A stretch of DNA of 64,000 nucleotides from Desulfurispira natronophila (GTDB lineage Bacteria > Chrysiogenota > Chrysiogenetes > Chrysiogenales > Chrysiogenaceae): NCBI RefSeq assembly GCF_014203025.1, contig NZ_JACHID010000001.1, positions 1-64,000 of the forward strand, written 5' to 3'. A program made the position numbers and the translations under genes. The notes under the pieces were generated by a model. That model saw only the letters and a program-made list of their open reading frames with translations. It did not search any database and was not told where the DNA came from. Below are positions 50,821-59,782 of the stretch, piece after piece; positions within the stretch are counted from its first letter, which is position 1, and every line of letters begins with the position of its first letter.

Positions 50821-51558
50821 ATGATACGAATACGCAACCTTAACAAAAGCTTTGGCAGCAATCATGTGTTGCGCGACCTGAACCTGGATATTGAGTCGGG
50901 AAAAATTACCGTTATTATCGGAGGCTCAGGTTCTGGGAAATCAGTTTTGCTTAAGCATTTGATAAAACTGATGGAGCCAGATAGCGGAACCATTGAGTTT
51001 AATGGTAAGATATTAGGAGAGCTTAAAGGTCGAGATGTCCTTGAGTTTCGCAAGCAATTCGGCATGCTTTTTCAGGAGTCGGCTCTGTTTGACTCTATGA
51101 GTGTAGCCGATAATATTGCTTTCCCAATGCGGGAGCATACCAAGTGGAATGAAACTAAAATTCAGGATAAAGTCAGGGAGAAGCTCGACATGGTCGGCTT
51201 GGGTGAAATAGAGGGTCGGTTGCCATCGGAACTCTCCGGTGGAATGCGCAAACGCGTGGGTCTGGCGAGGGCTATTGCCATAGATCCAGGCTATATTCTT
51301 TATGACGAGCCAACCACAGGGCTGGACCCCATAATGACCCGCTCTATAAACCGCCTTATCAGTGATATAAATCAAAGCCTGGGAACGACTTCTGTAGTTA
51401 TTTCCCATGACATAAAAGGTGCTCTGAAAATCGCAGATACTATTGTTATGTTGCACTATGGCGAGATTTTGGCCCAGGGTAGCCCAAAAGAGATACTTGG
51501 AAGCACAAATTATGTTATTCAGTCGTTTATTGCCTATGATGTCAAGGGTGAGTTATGA
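50821..51558 (+). CDS. mlaF: Mla-type ABC transporter ATPase MlaF
   Basis: The 245-residue ATPase of the MlaFEDB-like complex. Walker A is GGSGSGKSVLLKH, Q-loop GMLFQESALFDS, ABC signature ELSGGMRKRVGLARA, Walker B YILYDEPTTGLDP and H-loop VISHD. The SGGMRKR signature and MREHTKW insertion fit MlaF. It is coupled to mlaD by an ATGA overlap. Confidence 0.95.
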   Translation: MIRIRNLNKSFGSNHVLRDLNLDIESGKITVIIGGSGSGKSVLLKHLIKLMEPDSGTIEFNGKILGELKGRDVLEFRKQFGMLFQESALFDSMSVADNIAFPMREHTKWNETKIQDKVREKLDMVGLGEIEGRLPSELSGGMRKRVGLARAIAIDPGYILYDEPTTGLDPIMTRSINRLISDINQSLGTTSVVISHDIKGALKIADTIVMLHYGEILAQGSPKEILGSTNYVIQSFIAYDVKGEL

Positions 51559-53123
51559 ATATTACCAGTGAGGCCAAGGTTGGCCTTTTGGTCATAGTTG
51601 CATTTGCCTTGTTGACGTACTTTAGCGTGCAACTTGGTGAGCTTCGACTGGGTCGCGACAGCTATTATAGCGCAGAGTTTCCCTTTGAAAATGTATCCGG
51701 ACTCAACCGGGGCGCCCGAGTAAAAATGGCAGGGGTTACTATTGGTGAAGTCGAAACAATAGAGCTTGATAATGGCACGGTAATTGTTACTGCTCTTATC
51801 GACAAAAACTATCCTGTTGCTCGCCATGCACCCGCGTCTATACTCACAGAAGGGGTTTTGGGAGAAAAATATCTCAGTATCGATTTCGTGTCCGGAGATG
51901 AACACCTGGGTGATGGCCAGCGCAGTGAGCACTTTAATTACAGCAGTGGTGCAGATGATATAATGGCTGCGCTAGGAAAAGTGGCAGGTGATGTGTCAGA
52001 GATAACTGACAATCTTAAAACTTCCCTGGGAAGCCCTCAGACCAATGAAAACATAAATGAAATGATTTTTTACCTGCGTGAGCTTAGCTATCAACTTCAT
52101 CAAGTAATTGTGGATAATCAGGACAACGTCAACCGGTCAATGGGCAACATAGCTCAGATCACAGAGACACTGCGGGACATGACCCAGCGCAATGAGCGTA
52201 ACATTGATGCCCTGATCGAAAATCTGGAAGTTCTTACCAGATCGCTGCGAAGTAAGACTCCCGGCGTGATGGAAAGTGCTGATGGGGCCTTTCGTCAGGC
52301 AGATAGTGCATTTGGTGAATTGCACGGTATCTTGGCTGAAAATCGAATGGACATTCAGGAGTCAGCTCGAAACATAAACTTTCTGACAGGCGAGCTGGGT
52401 ACTACTTCTCGCAACCTTAGCGAGATTACCAACAAAATCCGCCAAGGAGAAGGAACGCTGGGTAAACTGGCAACAACCAACGAGCTGCATGACAGCCTGC
52501 TGGCTGCTAGCCGTGGTATAGAAGAATTAACGGGCAACATAAGCGGGATCCGAACGGATATTACTGTTCGGCCAGAGTTTTTGACGGAGCACTCAGAGAC
52601 GCGGGGTATTTTTAATGTGCGTCTTACACCTCAGGGGACGAATAGATTTTACGATGTGGGCCTGGTGGCAACACCTTTTGGACGCGACTCCCGCACAGTC
52701 AAGCGTACCCGGGTGTACGACCATGACACTGATTCTTTCACGGTTGACACAACTACCACTGAAGATAAGAACGACTACTCTTTTGAATTCAACGCCTTGT
52801 TCGGCTTTGTACCCAGGGATAACTTGGAGTTTCGTTTGGGTCTGCTGGAAACTACTTTCGGGATGGGTGTATCCTACGTGCCCACCTGGTTTGATAATCG
52901 TTTGCGCTTCAGTGCTGAAGCCTTTGATTTTTCTCCCCGGCAAGAAGATGTGGATACCCACTTAAAGTTTTACAGCGACATCTACCTTACGGAAAATTTC
53001 CATTTCACAGTTGGTTATGATGATCCACTAAACGATGATCGCAAAAGCCCCTTTGCTGGTGTTGCGTTTACCTTTACTGATGAGTACATTAAGTACTTAT
53101 TAGGTCGTATGCCCACACCGTAG
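51555..53123 (+). CDS. mlaD: MCE-domain lipid-binding protein MlaD with long C-terminal extension
   Basis: At 522 residues it is much longer than E. coli MlaD (about 180). N-terminal TM helix (about 8-26), MCE domain (about 38-115; VSGLNRGARVKMAGVTIGEV), an extended helical/coiled-coil segment (about 130-335), then a beta-rich C-terminus with alternating aromatic strands (RFYDVGLVATPF, FHFTVGYDD, FAGVAFTFTDEYIKYL). The last part looks like an outer-membrane barrel-type domain. It may bridge the periplasm without a separate MlaC/MlaA pair, neither of which is present here. Confidence 0.88.
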   Translation: MNITSEAKVGLLVIVAFALLTYFSVQLGELRLGRDSYYSAEFPFENVSGLNRGARVKMAGVTIGEVETIELDNGTVIVTALIDKNYPVARHAPASILTEGVLGEKYLSIDFVSGDEHLGDGQRSEHFNYSSGADDIMAALGKVAGDVSEITDNLKTSLGSPQTNENINEMIFYLRELSYQLHQVIVDNQDNVNRSMGNIAQITETLRDMTQRNERNIDALIENLEVLTRSLRSKTPGVMESADGAFRQADSAFGELHGILAENRMDIQESARNINFLTGELGTTSRNLSEITNKIRQGEGTLGKLATTNELHDSLLAASRGIEELTGNISGIRTDITVRPEFLTEHSETRGIFNVRLTPQGTNRFYDVGLVATPFGRDSRTVKRTRVYDHDTDSFTVDTTTTEDKNDYSFEFNALFGFVPRDNLEFRLGLLETTFGMGVSYVPTWFDNRLRFSAEAFDFSPRQEDVDTHLKFYSDIYLTENFHFTVGYDDPLNDDRKSPFAGVAFTFTDEYIKYLLGRMPTP

Positions 53124-53295
53124 TAAAGACAACATCTTGGACTGTTCTTTTTCCAGACGCTTAAAAAATACCAGTCGGTGTTCTGTGACCCAGGTCAGGG
53201 TGAGTTGACAGGAGTGCAGGAGAATACGGAGGCAGTAACCTCTTCAGCAATTCCCTATTCGTGATTCAGACAATATCAGTCTCAAGGAGGTTTTC

Positions 53296-54720
53296 ATGCA
53301 GACTTTCCAGCTTTACATCAATGGCGCCTGGGTAGACGGTGCCGAAACACTGGCTGTGTACAACCCTCATAATCAACAGGTAATTGCCAATATTACTCAG
53401 GCCGACGAGTCCATGGTAGATCAAGCGCTAAAGGCGGCTGCTGCTGCAAAAAACACAATGGCTTCACTAAGCGCCAAACAGCGTGGAGCTATTTTAGACC
53501 GTCTTTGTTTTTTAATCGAACGTGACAAGGAAGAGATTGCTCGAACTATAGCCCTTGAGGCCGGCAAGGGTATTACATTTGCGCGTGGTGAAGTTGACCG
53601 CAGTATAGAAACCTTTCAGTTTTGCGCAGACGAGGCACGTCGAATTTGTGGAGAGCTAATTCCTTGCGATGCTGCAGCCACCGGTACCGGTCGCTTTGGG
53701 TACTTTAAGCGCTATCCTGTTGGTGCTGTGGGAGCCATTACGCCATTCAATTTTCCTTTGAATCTGGTAGCTCATAAGGTTGGACCAGCAATAGCGGCTG
53801 GATGTTCTCTCGTGCTGAAACCTGCATCAACCACTCCGTTAACATCAGTTAAACTGGTAGAGCTGCTGTTGGGAGCCGGATTGCCTACCACTGGAATTCA
53901 GCTACTGGTAGGTTCTGGACGTACTGTTGGCACCTCCATGGTTACTTCCGAATTACTGGACATGATAACCTTTACTGGATCGCCACCAGTAGGGCTGGAG
54001 ATACGTTCTAAAGCTGGCATAAAACGCACAACTCTGGAGCTCGGGTCAAATTCCGCACTGGTTATTCACGAAGATGGCGATATTGCAAAGGCTTTACCAC
54101 GCTGTGTTGTGGGTGGTTTTTCAAATTCAGGCCAAGTGTGCATCAGCATACAGCGTATCTATGTGCACAAATCCCGTTATGATGAGTTCAAGGATGCATT
54201 TGCCCAGTCAGTTCAGAAAGCTGGAACTGGTGACCCAATGGATGATAACACCATTGTAGGTCCCATGATCGAAGAGGGCGAAGCCATACGGGTAAAGAAG
54301 TGGATTGATGAGGCAGTAGCTCAGGGCGCCTCCATTCTTTGTGGTGGAGAGCGTCAAGGCACATTTCTGCAGCCAACTATTCTTGAAAATACCAACGAAG
54401 ATATGGCCATTGTCAGTGAAGAGGCCTTTGCTCCAGTAGTATGCCTTATGAGTTATGATAGTATAGAGGAAGCCATAGAGCGGGTGAACAACTCACAGTT
54501 CGGCCTGCAGGCCGGGATATATACAGCTGATATAAATACAGCATTTTATGCGATAGATCACATGTACGTTGGTGGCGTGATAGTGAATGACATGCCTACC
54601 TACCGCATTGATAACATGCCTTATGGAGGTGTGAAGCTCAGTGGCACTGGTAGGGAAGGAGCGCGATTCAGCGTAGAGGAAATGACCGAGCTGCGTACAG
54701 TTGTGTTTAATCTTACGTAA
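53296..54720 (+). CDS. Aldehyde dehydrogenase (NAD(P)-dependent)
   Basis: A 474-residue ALDH-superfamily enzyme with the Rossmann segment FNFPLNLVAHKVGPA, ITFTGSPPVG, catalytic Glu in TLELGSN and catalytic Cys in SGQVCISIQRI. The short form and SxPVGLEIRSKAG region resemble the group containing lactaldehyde and glyceraldehyde-3-phosphate (non-phosphorylating) dehydrogenases; the substrate cannot be named. A strong AAGGAGG site precedes the ATG. Gaps of 170 and 220 bp suggest its own transcription unit. Confidence 0.88.
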   Translation: MQTFQLYINGAWVDGAETLAVYNPHNQQVIANITQADESMVDQALKAAAAAKNTMASLSAKQRGAILDRLCFLIERDKEEIARTIALEAGKGITFARGEVDRSIETFQFCADEARRICGELIPCDAAATGTGRFGYFKRYPVGAVGAITPFNFPLNLVAHKVGPAIAAGCSLVLKPASTTPLTSVKLVELLLGAGLPTTGIQLLVGSGRTVGTSMVTSELLDMITFTGSPPVGLEIRSKAGIKRTTLELGSNSALVIHEDGDIAKALPRCVVGGFSNSGQVCISIQRIYVHKSRYDEFKDAFAQSVQKAGTGDPMDDNTIVGPMIEEGEAIRVKKWIDEAVAQGASILCGGERQGTFLQPTILENTNEDMAIVSEEAFAPVVCLMSYDSIEEAIERVNNSQFGLQAGIYTADINTAFYAIDHMYVGGVIVNDMPTYRIDNMPYGGVKLSGTGREGARFSVEEMTELRTVVFNLT

Positions 54721-54942
54721 AAGCAACTATAAAATCCCAAAGTAGTAATATAATTACAGCAGCACTCCGATGCGATTTCCGCTGAGGTATATAGATATCT
54801 CATTACCGCTTAAGTCTTATCATTGTTGCTCGGGCTTGCACATGGAACCACTGCAATCATGCGGATGAGCGTTACCGTTATGAGTCCGGCTATGATGGTT
54901 TTATCTTAGTCAGTCATTCAACAGAATATAGAGGGTCACCAC

Positions 54943-55776
54943 ATGCGCAAGTTTTTTAAGTGGTTTTTTATCGTTACATCTATAGTTATTGTTACCACAA
55001 TGGTGAACAGTGCCATGCGTGAGAGCAAAAAACTTACTGAGCCGCATATTGGGGTGGTTGACCTTGAAGGGGTTATCTACGATGTAGACTTTGTAGCCAG
55101 TGCTTTGGATCACTTTGCCAATGAGCCTATGGTGAAGGGTGTACTTGTGCGAGTTAATTCTCCTGGAGGAGTAGTAGCGCCCTCTCATGAACTTTACTCA
55201 ATGCTGCGCACATACGATAAGCCACTTTGGGCTTATCACGACGGCCTGGCAGCTAGTGGGGCTTTAATGGCAACACTGGGAGCGGATCGAATCGGAACCC
55301 AGAGCACAACTATCACCGGAAGTATTGGTGTTATGATCAAAGCAATGAATGCGAGAGAGCTCTATGAAAAAATTGGCATAGAAGAAGTAACAATAAAGAG
55401 CGGACGCTTCAAGGATCTTCTGAGCTCAGCTGACGATGAAGAGAGTGAAGAGCGCGCCATACTTGAGGAATTGATCGGTGATAGTCATGAGGTATTTGTA
55501 CAGGCTATTTTAGATTCGAGGCCAATCGACCCACAGGTTCTTGAAGGTATAGCTGATGGCCGTGTATTTAGCGGCATGCGTGCAGTAAAGTATGGATTGG
55601 CTGACGAAGTATCATCTGGCCATGAGTATCGAGCTAAGTTCGCTCGCTCCCAAAATGTACCTGAATCAAATATCCTGGTCTATGAACGCAGCCGTGGTGA
55701 ACTTTTACGCCAGCTACTCTCCCAGGTACGCATTGCTCTGGATGGCTCGGCAGCTCTTATGTACATCATGGACTAG
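54943..55776 (+). CDS. sppA: Signal peptide peptidase SppA
   Basis: A membrane-anchored Ser-Lys peptidase of 277 residues that degrades leftover signal peptides. TM helix about 5-22. The Ser-Lys dyad is Ser105 in GLAASGALMAT and Lys157 in IKSGRFKDLLS, 52 residues apart as in B. subtilis SppA. Also present: RVNSPGGVVAPSHEL and TGSIGVM. The short single-domain form is expected to be octameric. Confidence 0.92.
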   Translation: MRKFFKWFFIVTSIVIVTTMVNSAMRESKKLTEPHIGVVDLEGVIYDVDFVASALDHFANEPMVKGVLVRVNSPGGVVAPSHELYSMLRTYDKPLWAYHDGLAASGALMATLGADRIGTQSTTITGSIGVMIKAMNARELYEKIGIEEVTIKSGRFKDLLSSADDEESEERAILEELIGDSHEVFVQAILDSRPIDPQVLEGIADGRVFSGMRAVKYGLADEVSSGHEYRAKFARSQNVPESNILVYERSRGELLRQLLSQVRIALDGSAALMYIMD

Positions 55777-55797
55777 TAACTGTCATTAAGGGCATCT

Positions 55798-56661
55798 ATG
55801 GAAGCGCGATACTGGGAAGCTATAGGTGAGGATAAAAAAATTCTTTGCCAACTGTGCCCGCATGCCTGCTTGGTAATGCCAGGCAAGTCTGGTAGGTGCC
55901 ACGTGCGTTACAATGAAAACGGAGTATTGCAGTCACTATCCTATGGAAAAGTAATAGCATCACATATAGATCCTGTCGAAAAAAAACCTTTGGCTCGCTT
56001 TATGTCGGGACAGTTGACCCTCAGTATGAGCTGTGGATCATGCAACATGCGTTGCCGGCACTGTCAAAATTATCCAATATCTTGCGAGCTACCCCTGGAA
56101 CAATACAGTAAAGCACCTGACACATCACCTGAAGCTCTACTGCATCAGCTGCAAAAATCCGAAACATCAATCCTCAGTTATACCTATGCTGAACCTACCA
56201 TATCGTACGAATATCTGCTGGATACATCCAAACTCGTCAGGAAGGCCGGTTATTATACCGTTCTAGTGAGCAATGGTTTCTTGAATCCTGCCCCATGGCA
56301 TGAACTGCTGCCTTGGATAAATGCTATGAATATTGACATAAAAGGCAATGAGGAAATATACGATCAGGAGTGTGCTGCACCCGGCGCCTACAAGCGCGTG
56401 CTTGAAAATGTACGGCGTGCTTACCAAAGTGGCGTACATGTAGAAATCACAACGCTTCTAATACCAAGAATACATGATAAAATTATTAATCAGCTGGTTA
56501 ACGACATTGAAGGAATTAGCAGAGACATAGTCTGGCACATCAGTGCCTATTTCCCTCAATATAGAAGCAGTGCACCGCCAACCAGTGCACAGCGTGTGCG
56601 TGAGGTAGCGGCTATGATTCGCAATCGTGGATTCCGCTACGTTTATACTGGTAACATATAG
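55798..56661 (+). CDS. amrS: AmrS-like radical SAM protein (C-terminally short)
   Basis: A 287-residue radical SAM protein resembling the AmmeMemoRadiSam (PflA-like) family. N-terminal cysteines in CQLCPHACLVMPGKSGRC, then DPVEKKPLARFMSGQ and the 4Fe-4S motif CNMRCRHCQN (CxxxCxxC). Family members I know continue about 50 residues past YVYTGN with further cysteines; this one stops at YTGNI. The AMMECR1 and Memo partners are not in the window. The reaction is unknown. Confidence 0.8.
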   Translation: MEARYWEAIGEDKKILCQLCPHACLVMPGKSGRCHVRYNENGVLQSLSYGKVIASHIDPVEKKPLARFMSGQLTLSMSCGSCNMRCRHCQNYPISCELPLEQYSKAPDTSPEALLHQLQKSETSILSYTYAEPTISYEYLLDTSKLVRKAGYYTVLVSNGFLNPAPWHELLPWINAMNIDIKGNEEIYDQECAAPGAYKRVLENVRRAYQSGVHVEITTLLIPRIHDKIINQLVNDIEGISRDIVWHISAYFPQYRSSAPPTSAQRVREVAAMIRNRGFRYVYTGNI

Positions 56662-56748
56662 AGTAGAACGCCATAGCAATACCGATAAAGCCAAGCAAAT
56701 AAAACTCATATAGAACTTATTATAATACAGAAACCAACAGGAGCTTAT

Positions 56749-57267
56749 ATGGACTTTAGTAGTAAAGTACGAGACATCATTGATTTTCCAAAGCCAGGTA
56801 TTGTTTTCAAGGATATTACCCCCTTACTTCAGGATCCCTGCGCATTTCAAACTGCCATTGATATGATTGCCGATCGACACGTTAGTGAGAAAATAGACGC
56901 TATTGTTGCCGTTGAATCCCGTGGTTTTATTATTGGTAGCGCTTTGGCATATAAGCTGGGATGCTCTTTGGTAGTTGCTCGCAAAGCCGGTAAGCTTCCT
57001 TATGAAAACATAGGAGTGAAGTATATGCTTGAGTACGGCGAAGATGAGCTGCAGATTCATGTAGATGCCCTGCTGCCCGGGCAGAAGGTATTAATCGCTG
57101 ACGACCTCCTTGCTACCGGGGGCACAATTGAGGCAACAGCAAAACTAGTTGAGAAGTTAGGTGCTAACGTTGTGGAGGCAGTATTTCTTATTGAGCTACT
57201 GGGGCTTGGAGGCAGAAGCAGAATTGCAGATGTACCATGTTTCTCGCTAATGCAGTTTTCTGTGTAA
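56749..57267 (+). CDS. apt: Adenine phosphoribosyltransferase
   Basis: Salvages adenine to AMP with PRPP. At 172 residues it has the N-terminal IIDFPKPGIVFKDITPLL, the AVESRGFIIGSALAY segment, the RKAGKLPYENIGVKY flexible loop and the PRPP motif VLIADDLLATGGTIEAT. A CAGGAGC site precedes ATG. It is the last plus-strand gene before the minus-strand tRNA. Confidence 0.96.
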   Translation: MDFSSKVRDIIDFPKPGIVFKDITPLLQDPCAFQTAIDMIADRHVSEKIDAIVAVESRGFIIGSALAYKLGCSLVVARKAGKLPYENIGVKYMLEYGEDELQIHVDALLPGQKVLIADDLLATGGTIEATAKLVEKLGANVVEAVFLIELLGLGGRSRIADVPCFSLMQFSV

Positions 57268-57394
57268 GCAGAGTTTGAAATCTAGACACGTGCGCAAGGC
57301 GCTACAGTATACGACATTTAGCCCTTTGCACGAAACCTCAATAAAAAGAAGTTAGGTTGTGCAAGAGCAAATCAGGTATGACTTGAGGAAAAAC

Positions 57395-57423
57395 AAAAAA
57401 ATGCCGCAATGTAGTTGCGGCAT
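57395..57423 (-). terminator. Terminator of tRNA-Val
   Basis: On the minus strand a 9-bp stem (ATGCCGCAA with TTGCGGCAT) with a 5-base loop is followed by six T, starting 13 bp past the tRNA 3' end. The plus strand lacks a T-run, so it serves the tRNA and not apt. Confidence 0.85.
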
Positions 57424-57435
57424 TTGGTGTTAAGA

Positions 57436-57510
57436 TGGTGGGCGATACTGGGATTGAACCAGTGACTTCTACCGTGTCGGGGTAGCACTCTCCCGCTGAG
57501 TTAATCGCCC
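57436..57510 (-). tRNA. tRNA-Val (anticodon GAC)
   Basis: A complete 75-nt cloverleaf with an encoded CCA end: acceptor GGGCGAT/ATCGCCC, D stem ACTC/GAGT with a 7-base loop, anticodon stem CTACC/GGTAG, T stem ACTGG/CCAGT with TTCAATC loop. The anticodon loop is CCGACAC, giving anticodon GAC. Position 33 is C instead of the near-universal U, and position 10 is A instead of G. It has its own promoter and terminator. Confidence 0.93.
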
Positions 57511-57518
57511 TTTAAATT

Positions 57519-57547
57519 AATATATCAGGCATAGATTGGCTTGTAAA
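57519..57547 (-). promoter_or_regulatory. Promoter of tRNA-Val
   Basis: Minus-strand TTTACA, 17-base spacer and TATATT, with eight bases from the -10 end to the mature tRNA 5' end. Transcription would begin almost at the mature end. Confidence 0.75.
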
Positions 57548-57588
57548 GGGAATTATCGCATCATTACAGTTTTAGCTTCCACTTATGT

Positions 57589-58557
57589 TTACTGGTGTTG
57601 ATCTTGGGTAGCTAAAAACTCCTGTGTTTCCTTCACGAGTTTTTCCATGATTGATGAAACTGGAAGTATTTCATCAATTCGATGTACATTTTGACCAGAG
57701 AAAAACAATCCTTCATTTATATTCCCATCGCGTGCTTTTAGCAGGGCATCAAGTATGCAAAAGGTGTGACTGCAACTCTTTAGGCACTGGTTGCATGAAG
57801 GAACAGGTATTTTACCTTCTTTTGCAAAACGTTCTACAAAGGGAGTTGTTATAGCCCGACCAGGATAGCCAACTGGACTCATGATTGTGGTGATGTCTTC
57901 GGCTTTGGCGTCTAAATAAACTTTTTTGTAATTATCGTGTACATCACATTCATCACTTAAAACGAAACGTGTTGCTAACTGGACCCCATCGGCACCTTGC
58001 ATGAGCATGCGTCCAATGTCGTTGCCATCTACTAATCCACCAGCGGCAATAACTGGAATCTTCATCCCTTGCTTGATTTCTGAAAAAATCTCGTCCAAGG
58101 TCTTGTCTGTACCGAGGTGACCTCCAGCTTCGACACTTTCAACTACAATGGCGCTGGCTCCCATTTTTTCTACAAACTTGCCTATACGCAAGCTTGATAC
58201 GATAGGAATAACTTCAACATCAGCTTCTTTGCACACTTGAAAGAGTTGCTTGGAAATGCCAGCACCCGCCACAATAATATCAATGCCACCGCGAATTGAG
58301 GCTTTGACCAGCTCAAGAAAGTTGTTGGCTGCAACCATGATGTTGATGGCCAATGGTTTGTCTGTGAGTTTACGTGCCTCACTGACCATGCGGTAGATTT
58401 CATCGGGTGATACACCGGTTCCGCCGAGTGTGCCGATACCGCCTGCATTTGATACGGCAGTTGCCAATGATGGGTTTGAAACAAGTACTGACATGCCACC
58501 CTGAATTATGGGGTAACGAGGTTGGTGCTTTCCAATTTTGAGTTGAGGGATCTGCAA
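57589..58557 (-). CDS. Nitronate monooxygenase / FabK-like FMN enzyme
   Basis: A 322-residue FMN TIM-barrel protein: IIQGGMSVLVSNPSLATAVS, the AINIMV strand, VVESVEAGGHLGTD and the FMN phosphate site IPVIAAGGLVDGNDIGRML. A cysteine cluster near residue 255 (CNQCLKSCSHTFC) is characteristic of one clade. Candidate activities are nitronate oxidation, enoyl-ACP reduction (FabK) or another 2-nitropropane dioxygenase-like reaction. No fab genes are adjacent, so nitronate monooxygenase is only the family name. Confidence 0.82.
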   Translation of the reverse strand: MQIPQLKIGKHQPRYPIIQGGMSVLVSNPSLATAVSNAGGIGTLGGTGVSPDEIYRMVSEARKLTDKPLAINIMVAANNFLELVKASIRGGIDIIVAGAGISKQLFQVCKEADVEVIPIVSSLRIGKFVEKMGASAIVVESVEAGGHLGTDKTLDEIFSEIKQGMKIPVIAAGGLVDGNDIGRMLMQGADGVQLATRFVLSDECDVHDNYKKVYLDAKAEDITTIMSPVGYPGRAITTPFVERFAKEGKIPVPSCNQCLKSCSHTFCILDALLKARDGNINEGLFFSGQNVHRIDEILPVSSIMEKLVKETQEFLATQDQHQ

Positions 58558-58645
58558 TGTTAAATCCTTAAGTATTAGTATAATTTCGAAGCTTGTTACT
58601 TAATAACTTCTGTTTTTGAGATTGAGATACTCAATTTATGATAAT

Positions 58646-59266
58646 TCAATTCTTTGAAAGATAAAAGGCTAGAGTTTCGAATTCAATAGTAAAGTCTACA
58701 TACTTAACTCGCACGGTATCTGGAACCTTTAGGCGCAATGGGGTGAAGTTCAGGATTCCAGTAATGCCTGCAGATATAAGCATGTTAGCTGCTGATTGTG
58801 CTGACTCTGGTGGCACGGCAATGATGCCAATGCGAATGCCGTGGTCATTTATAATTTCTTTTAACTCGTTGGAGTCGCTGGTAGTATCTATTTCAGCTGG
58901 GAGGTTGCTCAACTTGTTTGGGTCAATGTCATAGGCAGTGCGTATATAAAAGCCTGATCTGCGAAATCCGTTGTAGGAAATAAGGGCGTGTCCCAAGTTC
59001 CCGACGCCAAACAAAACGACGTTCCATTTCCTGTCAAGTCCAAGTATGTGTTCAATTTCACGCTTTAGGTCGGAGACATAGTATCCGACGCCTCGAACCC
59101 CCATTTCCCCAAAGTAAGCCAAGTCTTTACGTATCTGAGCAGAGTTGAAGCCACAGAGATTTGATAGTTCCCCGCTGGAAACAACTTCAATTGACTTTTT
59201 TTCCAGAGTCGCTAAGACCCGAATATAAGTCGATAGTCGTCGTATTGTCGCTTCGGGTATTTTCAT
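58646..59266 (-). CDS. rex: Redox-sensing transcriptional repressor Rex
   Basis: A 206-residue repressor that senses the NADH/NAD+ ratio and controls fermentative and respiratory genes. The N-terminal winged helix has RRLSTYIRVLATLEKK and SAQIRKDLAYFGEMGVRGVGY; the Rossmann motif is VVLFGVGNLGHAL. The last residues form the domain-swapped helix. ATG 59266 follows GGGGTGG; an ATG six codons earlier lacks a site. It sits downstream of atpE. A 20-bp palindrome over its promoter suggests autoregulation. Confidence 0.95.
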   Translation of the reverse strand: MKIPEATIRRLSTYIRVLATLEKKSIEVVSSGELSNLCGFNSAQIRKDLAYFGEMGVRGVGYYVSDLKREIEHILGLDRKWNVVLFGVGNLGHALISYNGFRRSGFYIRTAYDIDPNKLSNLPAEIDTTSDSNELKEIINDHGIRIGIIAVPPESAQSAANMLISAGITGILNFTPLRLKVPDTVRVKYVDFTIEFETLAFYLSKN

Positions 59267-59293
59267 TAACCACCCCACAGGCAATATATTATG

Positions 59294-59313
59294 AAAAATA
59301 GCATACTATTTTT
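59294..59313. promoter_or_regulatory. Palindromic operator candidate over the rex promoter
   Basis: The perfect 8-bp arms AAAAATAG and CTATTTTT surround a 4-base centre, 28 bp before rex. Minus-strand TTGTAA and TATGCT, 16 bases apart, form a promoter whose -10 lies inside the palindrome. It does not match the classic TTGTGAA-N4-TTCACAA Rex box. Confidence 0.45.
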
Positions 59314-59327
59314 ACGTCTGTTTACAA

Positions 59328-59360
59328 AGAAAAAAAGGCGACAGCTATTAACTGTCGCCT
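59328..59360 (-). terminator. Terminator of the atpZIBE operon
   Basis: Minus-strand stem AGGCGACAG with CTGTCGCCT (9 bp perfect), a 7-base loop, then seven T, 38 bp past atpE. It separates the atp operon from rex. Confidence 0.9.
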
Positions 59361-59398
59361 GAAAAAAATAAGCAATCAAATGCTTTTTTGCTTTGGTT

Positions 59399-59740
59399 TT
59401 ATCCGATTAGGAATGCTGCTTCAAAGGGGTTAGCAAAGAGCAGAATAAGAGCAATAACCAGCGTGTAAATGGCCAGTGACTCAATCATGGCCAGACCGAT
59501 GATCATAGCGGTCATTATTTTGCCTGAGGCATTCGGGTTGCGAGCGATGCCCTCTGTTGCACCCTGGATGGCACTACCCATACCAATACCAGTACCCAGA
59601 GCACCAAGACCCATGCCAATACCAGCACCAATCATGATTGCCGTAAGTACCATGGCACTTCCTGCTGCGCCTTCACCAGCAAGTGCTGCTGTAGAAGCGA
59701 GTGCAACAAAAGCAGTAGTTAGTAAAATCTTCTTGAACAT
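59399..59740 (-). CDS. atpE: ATP synthase Fo subunit c
   Basis: The rotor-ring proteolipid, 113 residues with an N-terminal signal-like extension (1-22, ending ALAG). Two helices: the first with the Gly-rich [16 protein letters not shown], a polar loop ARNPNASGK, the second with the ion-binding Glu87 in [11 protein letters not shown]. Compared with the sodium-type c ring (Gln32 and the ES-T-Y set), Gln is replaced by Met54 and Thr by Leu, while Ser and Tyr remain, so proton coupling is more likely. Confidence 0.95.
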   Translation of the reverse strand: MFKKILLTTAFVALASTAALAGEGAAGSAMVLTAIMIGAGIGMGLGALGTGIGMGSAIQGATEGIARNPNASGKIMTAMIIGLAMIESLAIYTLVIALILLFANPFEAAFLIG

Positions 59741-59782
59741 CTGTAATCCTCCTGAAATTGTATTTGGACAAAAAATGGTTAA

